DNA of 64,000 bases from Zhengitettix transpicula (lineage: Eukaryota > Arthropoda > Insecta > Orthoptera > Tetrigidae), in NCBI GenBank assembly GCA_037074705.1, contig CM073593.1, positions 18,627,001 to 18,691,000 on the forward strand. Direction: 5' to 3'. Below the pieces are notes generated by a model. The model ran no database searches and had not been told where the DNA came from. It saw nothing but the letters and a program-made list of their open reading frames with translations. A program made the translations under genes and the position numbers. Positions 24,324-35,235 of this stretch are shown here, one piece after another. Position 1 is the first letter of the stretch, and each line of letters opens with the position of its first letter.

Positions 24324-24589
24324 ATATATACATATTAAAAATAATCAGTTTTTCACGAAATGCAACAACGAGAGTGATCAACAAGAGTGTTGTATACACA
24401 TTAAGACAAATCAATTGCATGCACAAAGTTCAGGAACTGTATGATACGAATAATTAATTAAATTTAACTATTGGAAACTCGGAACTGTGCAGCCACTATC
24501 CAAATTTCCTGTTTTGACGGCTTTGAAATAAACGTATGCAGTATAAACTTAAACATTAATATTTCTCATTATAATAAACGTAAAAGTAA

Positions 24590-25490
24590 TATATCCATTA
24601 TAGCGGTCTGATCGAACGAAGCAACAATGGAAAAGCGAGCTCGCTTGCTTTGTCGAAAAGTAAAAATTGGCGTATGCGCGCTAAAGCATGAGGGCACTAG
24701 GAGAAACATTACGAGGTGCAGAACAAGTAATATAACTTGAGCAGAGACTAGAAATCGTCAATGTATAACTAGTTAAAGTTGTAAATTAATACAAAGAAAA
24801 CATTCACGGAAGTATTGCAGCGTAAATATTGGAAAGTAAGAGCAGTTTTCGTCAGAATAGAACTTTCCAAAATCTTCGTGGAGAAATTAATCCAGGAGAA
24901 CATTGGTAAATTATTGTAGAGCTGAGCTATCAACGGAAATTTTAAAGTGAAGTGTAGAATCAGTGAAAACCAAGGCCTGATATTAAATAATTAAAGAGTG
25001 TAAAAGTGTTCGAACGAGGTAAAATTTATTGTTTTGGTACCAGACCGACGGTCCGTAAGTAACATAATTTTGCATAATATTGTAAACGCAAATTAAAGGA
25101 TAAAGTCAGATTTCGTTCTCTTTTAATTGTCAATCAAAGTTAAATTCTTTACTTTTTAATATCTTTCATTCTATCGACATATTGTTTAGGTAAATTGTAA
25201 ACTATTTTGTTAATAAGATTTTAAATCAATTTTTTTGTGTTCATTATCAAACACAGTAAAGGCCCTGAGAGGACAGATATCAAATTTTGTCTGTAATTAT
25301 ATTTTATTGCCACAAAATAAAATAAATATTTTGTTTGTTAATTGTTAACAAGTTTTTCATTTATATTAACCCATCATATTTAATCATTCCGTTAAATTAA
25401 TTAAACGACCAAACTTTTATTTATTACATAAATGGCTACCACAATGTGCGGCAAATAAATAAAACGATTAACTAACTGTTATTTATTACA
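24590..25490 (+). repeat. LTR-like repeat, family 1, 5'-truncated, extended 3' end
   Basis: Shared landmarks are TAGCGGTCTGATCGAAC, GGCGTATGCGCGC, AGTCAGATTTCGTTCTCTTT, ATTGTTTAGGTAAATTG and GTAAAGGCCCTGAGAGG. The copy is closest to the reverse copy at 60168-61151 (both have TACCAGACCGACGGTCCGTA). The LTR proper appears to end ATTACA at 25423-25428. It is followed by a TGGCTACCACAATGTGCGGC stretch (25433-25452, PBS-like) and a second ATTACA at 25485-25490, then (TA)n. No internal coding region is present. Confidence 0.6.
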
Positions 25491-26887
25491 ATATATATAT
25501 ATATTTCAATTCAAGAAAAATGTTTATATGAAATAGACTATTTTCAGGCCTGCTTCCGTGCATGTAAATATCGCGGTGAAGCGTAACGTACAGCTATCGT
25601 CATTCCTAAAGATTCCTAAAGATTTTCAATAGTTGACAAGAACGTTAGCTGACGTTTTCACAAAGTCACTCATTGGAAAGTGTTGATATATGTTGACAGC
25701 AATCAAGTAATTCTTCTGATAGATATCTAAGATCATTGATGTCTGATTATCATCGCAAGTCTGGCCCTCTTTATAATCTATCTCTTTCACCTTCCGTAAT
25801 TTCTCCATGTACGTCCGCGTATCCCTGCCGGTATTTCTCTCGCCCCTGTAAGTAGGCATCGTGAAGTGCTTCCAGGTATAGCCTAGTAACTCCGGCCACG
25901 ATACCTACTGCTTTTCTGGCTTTGGACACCAAAAGCTGTTGAGCAAAATATGTGGACAATGGCCCCTTTCATAATCTTGTTCCTTTAATATTGTCTGCGC
26001 AATAATTAAATTTTCATTATTACCAATGGTGACTTTTCGCAAAATCTCGTCGCCCTTATAGTGCTGTAGCGGGGGCGGGCGTTATTAAAAAATCAAGGGA
26101 AAGGTTATGGATATTTATTGCTAACTATTAATTTGAATAAAGGGGAAAATATTTACACGAATATACGTATATATAAATTGTTTGGGTTCAACTCACCGGA
26201 CAAACAATCATATTTCTTAATCTCAGGGTTTACCTTGGTCTTCGATAATCCCCCACGATTCATACACTTGGCATTTTCCTAACGTGAAACTTTCTCTGTC
26301 GTCCCGGTTCAAGGACACTTCTGGCTATCAAACAAACACGTTGAAGAATTTTGTCTGTCTCTGCCGACGGAACGTAGAAGAATGATTCTGCAGAGCACCC
26401 TCGCTGCGTGCAAAATTCTCGAAATTCTCGACCCATTTGGTCGATTTTCCCTGGACCAAGAAACGCTATTGGTCCAGGCAGTCATATGGAATTTTACATT
26501 TTAGGGAGACATCGCTTTTCAACGGCTTCGACAATCCAGTTAAAGTCCCGATGTTTGCCTAGATCGTGCTTCTGCCAAGACTCTAGTATGACGCCTGGTC
26601 ATATTCCAACTTACCAAGCTCTCAACGATTGTTAAAATCTAATATAATTATACATAAAGCAATTATTAAACTATCGCACTATAGTGGGAGACAATTTTCC
26701 TTCCCTCGACTGAAGTTACATAAGTAATGGATAATGACGTTTTAATTAATTTAAATTCATTACGTGTTTTGTATATTACATTCGAATTTAACTAAACCGA
26801 TTGGCGAATAAAAAATAACTGTGTGTCATTTTGGTAAAAGTAAACTTGAATGTCGCATATAGGAAGTGGAAAAGCTACATGCTTTAA
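25491..26887. other. Unassigned interval with a coding-like minus-strand patch
   Basis: 25626-25959 holds two overlapping minus-strand frames of 62 and 77 codons in different phases, with mixed residue use. I cannot identify them. 26040-26640 is less AT-rich without a recognisable gene. The rest is AT-rich. Confidence 0.3.
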
Positions 26888-27215
26888 TTGTTCTCCTATT
26901 TTAAAAGTAGAAATAAAACCTATTGGATTTTCTCTAGTTTGGAAGCAATATATTTGTTATTAAATTTTGGCAACTATCGTGACATAATCATCCTAAGATA
27001 TTTAAATTAGAAGTAATATAAACATTTTTAAAATTGGGTAGTTTAAAATAGAATAACTAAAAACAAAAATTGTTTCCAGTTCGTCTATTTTAAATATCTT
27101 AGGATGATTATGTCATGTTCTTTGCCGAAAGTTACCAACAAATATATACAATATTGTTTTTAAACACGTGACCTTCCAAATAGGTTTTATTTCTACTTTC
27201 AACTGAGAACATTTC
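26888..27215. mobile_element. Foldback (long inverted repeat) element
   Basis: Arms of about 120-130 bases: plus-strand AAAGTAGAAATAAAACCTAT at 26909 and GACATAATCATCCTAAGATA at 26981 reappear reverse-complemented at 27192-27201 and 27092-27111. Identity is high in the inner 35 bases and lower outside. The spacer is about 80 AT-rich bases. No frame is present, which fits a non-autonomous MITE. Confidence 0.6.
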
Positions 27216-27469
27216 ACAATTCAATTCATCTCTTATTTAAATTAATATGAGTGGGAATAATAGTGTGTGCTCAAGTTGTAACTAAGGTCTACGAATTTTC
27301 TTCTCACAAATACACAGCTACTTATTGTGAATTAATCGTATAGACGGTAGCACTCTAGTTCCCGTGGAAGTGGCGAGAGTGACCAATGTTTCTGATACTA
27401 GAAATGGCGACATTTTCCTTACCTAAAACTGAGAGTAAACATTCGTTTTCTCCAGGTTTCACTTTTAAA

Positions 27470-28370
27470 ATCATCAGCAATAGAGTGAGATCACTAGTAC
27501 GGTGTGTATGAATGTGAATGATGTGCATTCGTGGGTGCGACTTTTCAAAAAAGTGCGAACGTCTTGTGATAACCAACCGAAACAACCTCTGCTTCACACA
27601 ATCCTGTCAGGAAACATTTCCAAGAGAGTTCAGGCAGTTTAATTTATGGATCACCGATTAAGTGTGAAAGATGTCACCTTCAACGTTGGTATTTCTGTGG
27701 GTTCTGTCCACACGATTCTTTGAAAATTCTGAAAGTGTCTTCCGGATGGATGCCACGATTGATGACGGTCGAACTCAAACCTGCGACCGTCGCAATTTAC
27801 CAGGAAACGTCGACACGTGATGAAGGCAGGTTTGCGTTTTTTCTTTAAAAAATTGCTACAATGAAACATGGGTGTTGTTTTAAATCATGAAACTACGTCA
27901 GTTTAACAGCCTGAATATAATATTTCTGGCAAACGCCAATGCTGAAAAATCGTGATTAACATGTTTTGAAACAGCGATACTAACTCATTATCGTTCCAAG
28001 GAGCAAAATAGTGACAAATGCCAGCTACCAATAAGAACAAGCTTTTTCCAGCAATGCGAGAAAAACAGTCGGAACAGGCTGCACGTGGGCTCTTTCATCA
28101 AGACAACACACCAGCGCATCGGACGTACGTGACGCAAGGATTTTCTTCGTGAAACAAAATTTCAAATGGTTTCTGTTGCTCCCTACTCACGTGACCTGCG
28201 TTCCTACAATCAAATACACTCTTAGTGGTCGCCATTGTGTCAGAGATATTATCAAATCATACTTCGAAAGAAGAGTTCGTAGCCGCCATTCAACAATGAC
28301 GTCGATGAATAGACGGAGATGACGTTGAGAAACGACAGAAGTTTGAAATTTTATTATGACAATTTAGTGA
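27470..28370 (+). pseudogene. Mariner-like transposase, heavily mutated
   Basis: Near 27525 VHSWVRLFKKVRTSC matches the mariner N-terminal DNA-binding region. MDHRLSVKDVTFNVGISVGS at about 27645-27705 matches the second helix-turn-helix (GSVHTIL follows). FHQDNTPAHRTYV at about 28092-28130 is the second catalytic-Asp motif. Many stops and shifts lie between, and the third Asp region is unrecognisable. It is a different lineage from the copies at 14085 and 48071, judging by the HQDNTPAH motif. No intact terminal repeats were located. Confidence 0.75.
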
Positions 28371-29387
28371 AAAAGTAAATTGGGGGGTTTTAGAACCGTC
28401 TGCATATTCATCTTTAAGAAAATTCTTTTCAATCATTTCAATCACTTTCCATTTGTACTTCCACTTCTAAGTGTAAATATTATGATAATATTAAATATTA
28501 CAATTTGGTGGACGCTCAGGGCTTGGTCCATCCCCATACAAAACAGTTCGTTCGCAAAGCATAATGAAACGGCGATTCCCAAATATTCTGCAACTGAATA
28601 TATTTTAATACCAAAACATTTAATTGTACCCTTCTTGAAACACGTCGCTTTTATTATCAAATTTTAACCAGTTAGGACCTTTACCATAACAGAATATTTT
28701 TAAGTTTTACCTTGAAGCAGATTGGCATCTTCTGATTTCCACGTGAAGAACTCATTGTCAAGACTTTCCAAAATCGAACCATTGTTCTGTCAAGACTCAG
28801 GAGCCTATGGAAGCAGACATTTTAATGAAAACCTGTGCCCCGAGCGGAAGTGTTCCTACTTTTGTCACATGTGCAATGTGTCTCAAGAGTCTTTTGTTGA
28901 GTGAGGCAATTTTCTGCGCAATTCGCGTTCCCTTTGTAGACACAATTTACTATATTCTGTCGAGGGGACCCCCGAGGCAAGAAATAGTGAGTATAGCTGC
29001 CACTTCCTTTGTTTACTCCTTCTCGACGTGCTGTCTTTTCATATCTTTGTATTTGCTTGAGCACGCGAGCAATAAATTCTTCCAAATCCAGTTTTTTGTT
29101 GGCTGAGAAACAATATCGGCAGCCTTCCTCGTAGTCACTACATCAGCGCGCTGCATGGATTTATTTGATAAGCTGCTTTCGTTGGAACGGTCTTCTTCAT
29201 TTGTCGGATCCAACGCTGGAAAGATATTAAACAAATACAAAACAGTTTTAAATGTGCGAAAATAGTCAGTATATATGGTCTTAAGTAACTTGGTCTTCTA
29301 TTACTGTCTTACTTATGTTCATATGTTCCACATTCTCCTTAGCATTCCTCAGCTTTAAACAAATTGCGGCTGAAGTCTACTTAATGT
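28371..29387. other. Unassigned interval with short overlapping frames
   Basis: 28820-29240 has minus-strand frames of 75 and 87 codons in two phases. Their composition looks more protein-like than the surroundings, but they contain no motif I recognise. It may be a decayed gene or element. Otherwise nothing seen. Confidence 0.3.
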
Positions 29388-29470
29388 TTTGATTTGATTG
29401 ATTTATTCCACTACTCCTCGTATGAGGAAATAGGATACGTCATTACAGAAGATTACAATACAATTATTGG
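29388..29470 (-). repeat. Possible non-LTR retroelement 3' end
   Basis: On the minus strand the sequence ends GAGTAGTGGAATAAATCAAT followed by an AATC-like short tail, a form common at insect LINE 3' ends. The sequence to about 29760 could be its 3' untranslated part. No coding remnant seen. Confidence 0.3.
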
Positions 29471-29984
29471 ATTCTACAATTAATAACAATTAGAAGTTAA
29501 CATAAAAATCGGGAACACAAATTTCTCGGTCCGACATAACTAAAAGTACTATATACAATTAATAATAATAGAAATAAAAATTATTTAACCTTACTAAGGG
29601 TATAATATAATATTTACAGTATTCAGACAAATTAAAAACGCACGAGGTAAAAAATAAATATTTAGACAATTAACTATCATAAAATATGTAATTACACGTC
29701 ACACAAAACCTGGCACACGTATACTAGGAGGAAAAACAAACACAAACGACGAGGAATCTGCCCTTCCGTAGAAACTCCAAGCCGTACATGAAACCATCAA
29801 ACAAAAAAGCATGAAAAACCAAGAGAGACTAAGCAAGGTATGAAATAAGCAATTTTTAAGAGCCACACATTCAACACTTTTTCAGTGTAACAAAAAAATA
29901 ATTAATTATTAAGTGATTTCTTCTTGCTTATGGATTCAAATCTGTACTACATTTGTCAAATAACCACATTCTACGACCTATTTG

Positions 29985-30215
29985 TTAAATCTCAGATTTT
30001 TTTCTAGAATTAATATTTGTCTCACTCTAATAGTAGAATAAATATAATGGCACGACAGTCAGAAAAAGATTCATAGAGTAATTAATTGAACTAGTATTTA
30101 ATTTAGAACCTTAATTAATATTATAATCTTAAATTTCTTCAAAGATCTTGAATATTTTGATATTAAAATTCAAAGAAAACACATTTAAGCATGTTTGTTG
30201 AAAGAACTTGTCACT
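29985..30215 (-). repeat. Repeat W, copy 1
   Basis: Shares AGAATAAATATAATGGC, ACAGTC and a downstream CTTAAATTTCTTCAA / GAATATT block with 61500-61790. That copy contains an additional segment with a CTGATGA...GAAAC motif on the minus strand. Confidence 0.45.
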
Positions 30216-30540
30216 TTAAGTAGTAAAAAACAAAATCAAACTTACAAAACATGGTAATATATTGTAATTGCATTAATCACGCTGTTAACTAATAAACCGT
30301 ACATGAAATGAAAAAAATATATAGTCTTTTGGGCATAATAGAGCAATTTATTCTATGTATGACTAGTTGTTATATCAACATTTTCAATACTTCCATCGTT
30401 CTGAAACAAATAAACATTGATTGTTTTTAATTCGTAAAAAATGTATACAGCCATCCCCTCCCCCCCCCCCAATCCTAAGAAAAATAGAATAACTTTACAT
30501 ACCGCTCTCCACGCACAGGACAAAAAATAAAGCCAACCTT
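30216..30540. other. Unassigned AT-rich interval with poly(C) tract
   Basis: A run of about 12 C at 30460-30471. Nothing else recognised. Confidence 0.3.
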
Positions 30541-30735
30541 CTGTGGTGTAGGGGTCAGCGTGACTGCCTCTCAACACAGAGATCCCGAGATCGAATCCCG
30601 GTGAGGGCATAGATGTGAGTTCGTGATAGAAACTCGTCAAAACAGTTCCCCGACAAGGAGAAAATAAGTTCCCATACAGAGTCGCTAATAACCAGAGCTG
30701 TTGATGCGTCTGTAAATAAATCAATATACAAAAAA
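30541..30735 (+). repeat. tRNA-derived SINE
   Basis: The 5' end has a tRNA-like pol III promoter. An A-box-like TGGTGTAGGGGTCAGCGTG is at 30543-30561, and a B box GATCGAATCC, matching GWTCRANNCC exactly, is at about 30589-30598. A body follows with GTGAGTTCGTGATAGAAACT and GCTAATAACCAGAGCTGTTG. It ends in short A-rich sequence. A 5'-truncated relative is at 50680-50803. A true tRNA gene is unlikely because cloverleaf pairing is poor and the body continues well beyond 75 bases. Confidence 0.7.
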
Positions 30736-31284
30736 GAAATAAAAACACATATTATAATAAAGTAGTCTGATATCATAAAAAAACCTACCGTGTATAATTT
30801 ATTTCAAGTGGAATTACTCAGAAATAGACGAGTTGAAACTAGGTTGACTTTTCTCATGAATTAATTAACATTTCTACGCTTACATTATAATGTGCTGTAC
30901 CCTCTCATAATCATTTTCAGGCAGGACAACACGACAGTAAACCTGCTTGGATTCCAGAACAAAGCAGATACGCACGTCACGCTTCATGAACCTGGCTGCT
31001 TTGTACAAGCGCTCATAAACGACTTACTCGTCGTCGCTGCCCGTTGGAACAATGAAATGCGATCTTTCCAGCGGCCACAACTTTAGTAATTTCGTACATC
31101 ATAATGCCTAATGGGCAAGAAGTTTAAATGTTGACATCTTCAACATTGAGTCTTTTACATTTTCACATAAAGATTTAAATTTACAACAGTAATTAAATAT
31201 TATTTGTAGAATTACACAAAATGTTCAGTATATTCTAAAAATATTGAGTTTAATGAATAAGAAAGATAACCAATTCAGATAAAA
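30736..31284. other. Unassigned interval
   Basis: 30900-31090 is less AT-rich and follows a plausible acceptor (ATTTTCAG at about 30920), but no convincing exon reading was found. Confidence 0.3.
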
Positions 31285-31307
31285 AGTTAATATAAATACC
31301 ACAATCC

Positions 31308-31336
31308 GTTTCTGGGATCCTTGTCACATTACTCAG
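31308..31336 (-). ncRNA. Hammerhead-like core at the PLE 3' end
   Basis: Minus strand: CTGAGTAATGTGACAAGGAT followed by CCCAGAAAC. Related copies read CTGAAGA, closer to the CUGANGA consensus; here the A after G is followed by GT. The GAAAC element is present. Hammerhead motifs are known from PLE terminal regions, but stems I and III are not obvious here, so this is a candidate only. Confidence 0.3.
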
Positions 31337-31430
31337 GTGCTAAGAATAGCCTAGACCGACACAACTGCACTTGTCAGTTAACAAAACTCGAAAGCGACGA
31401 AAACGCAACGAGAATGGAACAGCCGAAGGG

Positions 31431-31889
31431 TTAGCGTAACAATAAGGGATCATAGCAATTATTGAGTTTAATAGTGTCTGTTTGTGCATTAATAGATGTG
31501 ATGTTTGATTTAATGTGAATCATCTCTGAAATGAGTCTGGAATTGTACATGGTGTCAATGTCTAAAATCTGATCATTTTGCCAATTAACTGTATGTTTAG
31601 AATTGATTATATGTTTGGATACTACAGATTGTTTATCAATGGGAAGTTTGATATTAGAGATACGTTCCTTGATACGTGTATTAAGGGAACGTTTTGTTTG
31701 CCCTATGTAGCAGGAATTACAATTAGAGCAAGAGATTTTGTAAACAACACAATGTTTGCTGTAGGTGTCAAGTGGGTCCTTGTGGTTTTTAATCAAGTAG
31801 GAAAGGGTATTAAAGGATCTGTAAATGATGGATATTTGATATTGTTTGAATATTTGGACAAATTTGTGATGTAAAAATTTGTAATACAT
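31431..31889 (-). CDS. GIY-YIG endonuclease domain of the PLE
   Basis: 152 codons, open to a TAA at 31431. The domain nicks target DNA for element insertion. Visible motifs: VVYKI (the GIY position) at residues about 49-53, a Cys cluster SCSNCNSC, and CYIGQTKRSLNTRIKER (about residues 60-76), holding the YIG equivalent and the conserved Arg. Then come KQSVVSKHIINSKHTVNW and RLISEMIHIKSN, the latter with the Glu expected to bind metal. The Cys residues between GIY and YIG are typical of PLE endonucleases. The listed Met is internal: the true protein began in the reverse transcriptase upstream (higher coordinates), from which this frame is now separated by a shift. Confidence 0.85.
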   Translation of the reverse strand: MYYKFLHHKFVQIFKQYQISIIYRSFNTLSYLIKNHKDPLDTYSKHCVVYKISCSNCNSCYIGQTKRSLNTRIKERISNIKLPIDKQSVVSKHIINSKHTVNWQNDQILDIDTMYNSRLISEMIHIKSNITSINAQTDTIKLNNCYDPLLLR

Positions 31890-32850
31890 TATAGAAAAAA
31901 TATGGCTTGAGATGCTTGGGGACGATTGACAGTAGGATATTTGATTTTGTTCATTCTGCTGTTTGTGTGTTTAATAATTAAATTAAAAGGCTACTCATTG
32001 GAGATAAAAATGTTTCGGACAATAATTAAGTAGTGTTTATGGAAGTTTGAGTTAGAAAGTAATATAGTAATTGTATACCATAGCTCTCTTTTGGTTTGGA
32101 GGATGATCAGAAAGATAATTGAGAACACGTCCTGAGTATGTAGTTTTTCTGAACCAATTAGTGAAAATGGAAGTATTGAATGGGTACCGTGACATCAAGG
32201 AAATTAAGGAAATCAAGTTCATGTGTGAATTGTAAGTTGAGATAATTATTGAAAGTATTGACTATAAGATTGACTTGAAGGGGTATTAACAATACAAAAA
32301 ATCTCATCTACATATCTGATGTAGCAAAAAGGTTGGACAGGAAGTAGAGAAAGACGAGAATTTTTTAAGTTTCACATGACTATCTCAACAATAAAAGGAC
32401 TAAGGGGGCTTCTTATGGGAGAACCTTTGATTTGATGATAGTGAACCTGATTAAAGTTGAAATAAGTCGAATTTAGGATTAGATTTATAATGCATAAAAT
32501 TTCATGAAGTGGAATTTTAGTATATTTACCGAAAAAAGGTCATCTGTTTTTGAAACTGTTAATGACTAAATTATTGTGAATAGAGTTCAATAAGGGAATG
32601 ACACAAAGAGAAATTAAAGAATGGTAATGAGGGACGGTGAGGTGCATGATGTTATCAATAAATTGGTAAGAATTTTTTACAGAATTTGATTTTCTTCATT
32701 GAGTGCAAAAAAAACGTGTTATGAATGTGCAAGGAAATGTTATGTAGGGGCCAGTAGAAGCAATAATAATTCTAAAAGATAGGTCAGGTTTGTGTATTTT
32801 AGGAAGGGCATAAGCTATTTTTTTTATTTTAATATTGAGTTTAGATTGAA
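31890..32850 (-). pseudogene. PLE reverse transcriptase remnant
   Basis: Pieces in order on the minus strand: AYALPKIHKPDLSFRIIIAS (about 32825-32765), NSVKNSYQFIDNIM, then a GSPIRSPLSPFIVEIVM block (about 32425-32375). RYVDEIFCI (about 32318-32292) corresponds to the catalytic YVDD-like box, here with Glu at the last acidic position. LQFTHELDFLNFLDVTV and FRKTTYSGRVLNYLSDHPPN (about 32150-32090) are typical of the PLE thumb region. Stops and frame changes separate them, so the gene is dead. The residues are diagnostic for PLEs rather than LINEs. Confidence 0.85.
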
Positions 32851-33116
32851 TAAAAAAAACTAATCATGTTGATTACTGATTCAAAATCATTAAATCGGTA
32901 GGATTAATTTTGCTTCACACTTCAATATTGAAATCCATTGAAGATACTATTTAATCTTAGTGAAATGGTCCCTGTCAAAATAATAGATAAGCTTACAATC
33001 ATAATAATAAGATAATTTCACACTAGTGTACTCAAGATTTTTGGTTTTTAACATAATTTTATGATATATTTCTTTACGTCATTATCTGATCAATATAAAA
33101 TTATGTACGATTATAT

Positions 33117-33430
33117 TTCGGAAAGTAGGGTCCGATTTCTTATAAAAGATAAACCATCACAGACTTTTTTAAACAACCTTTTTTTATTTGAATCCTTATA
33201 CGTTTCTCTATTTTTCTACATAATTTCCATATTTGTTTGAACATTTTTCATACCGTTCTATGTCTAAGTCATTGACGTCTGCCGCCTGTGAGTCTTTAAC
33301 TGTTTCTATCACCTCGTCATCTCTTGGGTCATGTGAGAAACCCACGTCTCGTCCCTGTGACAAGCTTTTCTATAAATTGATCACCTTCCTTATGATATCG
33401 GTCCAAACAATCAAGACCACAAGCCATTAT
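33117..33430 (-). pseudogene. Internally deleted mariner transposase with terminal repeat
   Basis: The terminus at 33117 is TTCGGAAAGTAGGGTCCGAT. The minus-strand reading from about 33415 gives LDRYHKEGDQFIEKLVTG. A one-base loss follows, then DETWVSHMTQE, the region of the first catalytic Asp. The frame then passes directly to DDEVIETVKDSQAADVNDLD and RYEKCSNKYGNYVEK-stop. The segment with the other two catalytic Asp residues is therefore deleted. It shares its end sequence with the 4958 copy and belongs to the same mariner family. Confidence 0.85.
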
Positions 33431-35034
33431 TTTCATCTGTCTCTGAAAATTTGTAATTTCACATATTTAAAAGACTAGATATTATATTTAAAAAATGTAA
33501 AATTATCATATTGTGAGGTGCTCAATATTCAATTAATAAATTTATTAACCCGTCCGTCAACACTTGATTTAGACAAATATTTTCCACAAAAGTACTTCCA
33601 AAATATTTGTTCATTATTAAACTTTTTCTTAGTTCGTACCTCACCTCTCGCAACCGCACCTCTACTGTGACGAGAACGAGGACTAAGTGTCCTGTCGTCC
33701 GTTTAACAGTTTCGAATTGAGTGAAAATAGGGAATTACTGGTCGTGTGTTGGTTACTTAACGTTCATTAACGTGTCTGCCTGAAGCGGTTCTGTTTACAG
33801 TAATTTAATTATACTGGTAATAATAACATGATAAATTTAATATTCCAAATTTTCCCTTATCTACCATATTTTTATGTCATCCATTATTTTTAAACATTTT
33901 CAAACTTTTATTAATATTTTTTCTGTTTTCTAAGTTATAACAGTTTTTTGTTGTATATTTTCCCATTTGAATTTTTTGTTCATTTAAATTGTCAATTTCC
34001 TTTATATCTTCTTTAGTTTCTATTTTAGTTTACATATATTTCGTGTATTGTTCTTATTTGTGTGTGTGTGTGTGTGTGTGTCGTCCTTGTTTTTTATTTA
34101 TGTATTTTCAAGTTTGTGTACTTCATTGTTTTTTGTTATCTATTTATGTAACGGTGCTTTGAATTTTGCTATATGGCCTGTAGAGGCATTACGGAGTCAC
34201 TAAACCTAAATTTTTAATCAGTTGAAGTTGAAATAACCAAAAGTAGTTCACTTTTTCAGTTTCAATTTTTTTTTCGTGTAGTAAAATTAATTGCTGGGAA
34301 AATATAACATAGAAATAATTTTAAATTTTCTTCGCTATTGTTTGTCTAATTAGATTTTGTCTGTAAGAAGGTCGTATTTAGTAATTTTACTAGGAAAATA
34401 ACTTGTATATGTCGCAAAAGCAAGTGTAATTTTTTCTAGGTTATTATTAATTTTCCAATTAGCTATGAGTGGTTTTCCTTTTACGCAAATGTTTCTTAAT
34501 GTGCTAAATATCACTTCAAATACGAGCCAGCTGTGGAATTAAGTATTTTTAACTGAAAAACGTAATCATGGTAAAAGTACTTATCTGATATGACTGGCAG
34601 GCAGATCCGCCTAAGATACATATATTTGAAAATTGATTTCTGACGTATATTTAACAAGTAAATTCAGTTTAAAATTACGCTAAAGAATTGTAAGTGAATT
34701 TATAATATAATTAAGATTCAAATAAATGCTGCGTGAGTCACAAATTTAATTAGGGTTTACAGATACATTACCGGTATATTTCTATTACAATCAGTCTGAA
34801 TTTATTTTAATCAAATGTGTTAACGTTCCTAACGCCCATCACTTTTTTTTGTTAACAGGGTAGTAAATGAATTGAACTGTTCCTTCTCGTGTGAGCGGCC
34901 TCTGTTGAGTGATAGTAAGGTTGTTTTGAACTGAAGTGAAAGTGGGAACACAAAAGCTTGAACTGTTGTCCAGTCCACGACCTTTGTCCTGAGAGCTTTG
35001 CAGGTGACACTCAATTAGCAGGAAGCGCGTGGAC
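33431..35034. other. Unassigned AT-rich interval with (TG)n
   Basis: A (TG)n microsatellite lies at about 34059-34081. No gene recognised. The last 180 bases grade into the GC-rich block that follows. Confidence 0.35.
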
Positions 35035-35235
35035 GCTAATTACTGGGACGGGGACAGAGCCGGGAACGGTCTGAGAGAGGCACGTCGGCGTCGGCGTCGG
35101 TGGTGGTGGCGTTGGCGTCGCTCGTTACTCGGGCTGCCGCGTCAGCGGAGCGTCTGATTGTCACATCCCTCAGCGCAAACACGAAGAGACGACATCTCAT
35201 TTGCCCAACAAGAGATCACGCTGTTTCCACCTGGT
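35035..35235 (+). promoter_or_regulatory. GC-rich island, candidate promoter and 5'-UTR exon
   Basis: A sharply GC- and CpG-rich block in an AT-rich window, with GGCGTCGGCGTCGGTGGTGG and related GGY repeats at about 35087-35120. Downstream, CACCTGGTAAGA places a near-consensus splice donor with GT at 35234-35235. No long coding frame starts in it, so a non-coding first exon on the plus strand is the simplest reading. A chance GC-rich repeat or a minus-strand promoter cannot be excluded. No downstream exon of a matching gene was identified in the window. Confidence 0.4.

Larger units (their letters stand above)
31285..32990 (-). mobile_element. Penelope-like retroelement (PLE), nearly complete but frame-disrupted
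   Basis: PLEs are retroelements that join a telomerase-related reverse transcriptase to a GIY-YIG endonuclease. Order on the minus strand: RT fingers and palm (about 32850 to 32300), thumb and linker (about 32270 to 31900), an intact GIY-YIG frame (31889-31431), and a 3' untranslated part ending near 31285. That end carries the CTGA...GAAAC block shared with 4521, 42376 and 50335. The RT is broken by stops and shifts, so this copy is inactive. The 5' boundary near 32990 is approximate. Confidence 0.85.

Noticed and set aside
25626..25959. Two overlapping minus-strand frames as one frameshifted gene
   Set aside because: Composition is plausible, but the two phases do not join into a recognisable protein.
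30541..30615. True tRNA gene
   Set aside because: A and B boxes are good, but cloverleaf pairing is poor and a SINE body follows; a second truncated copy exists.
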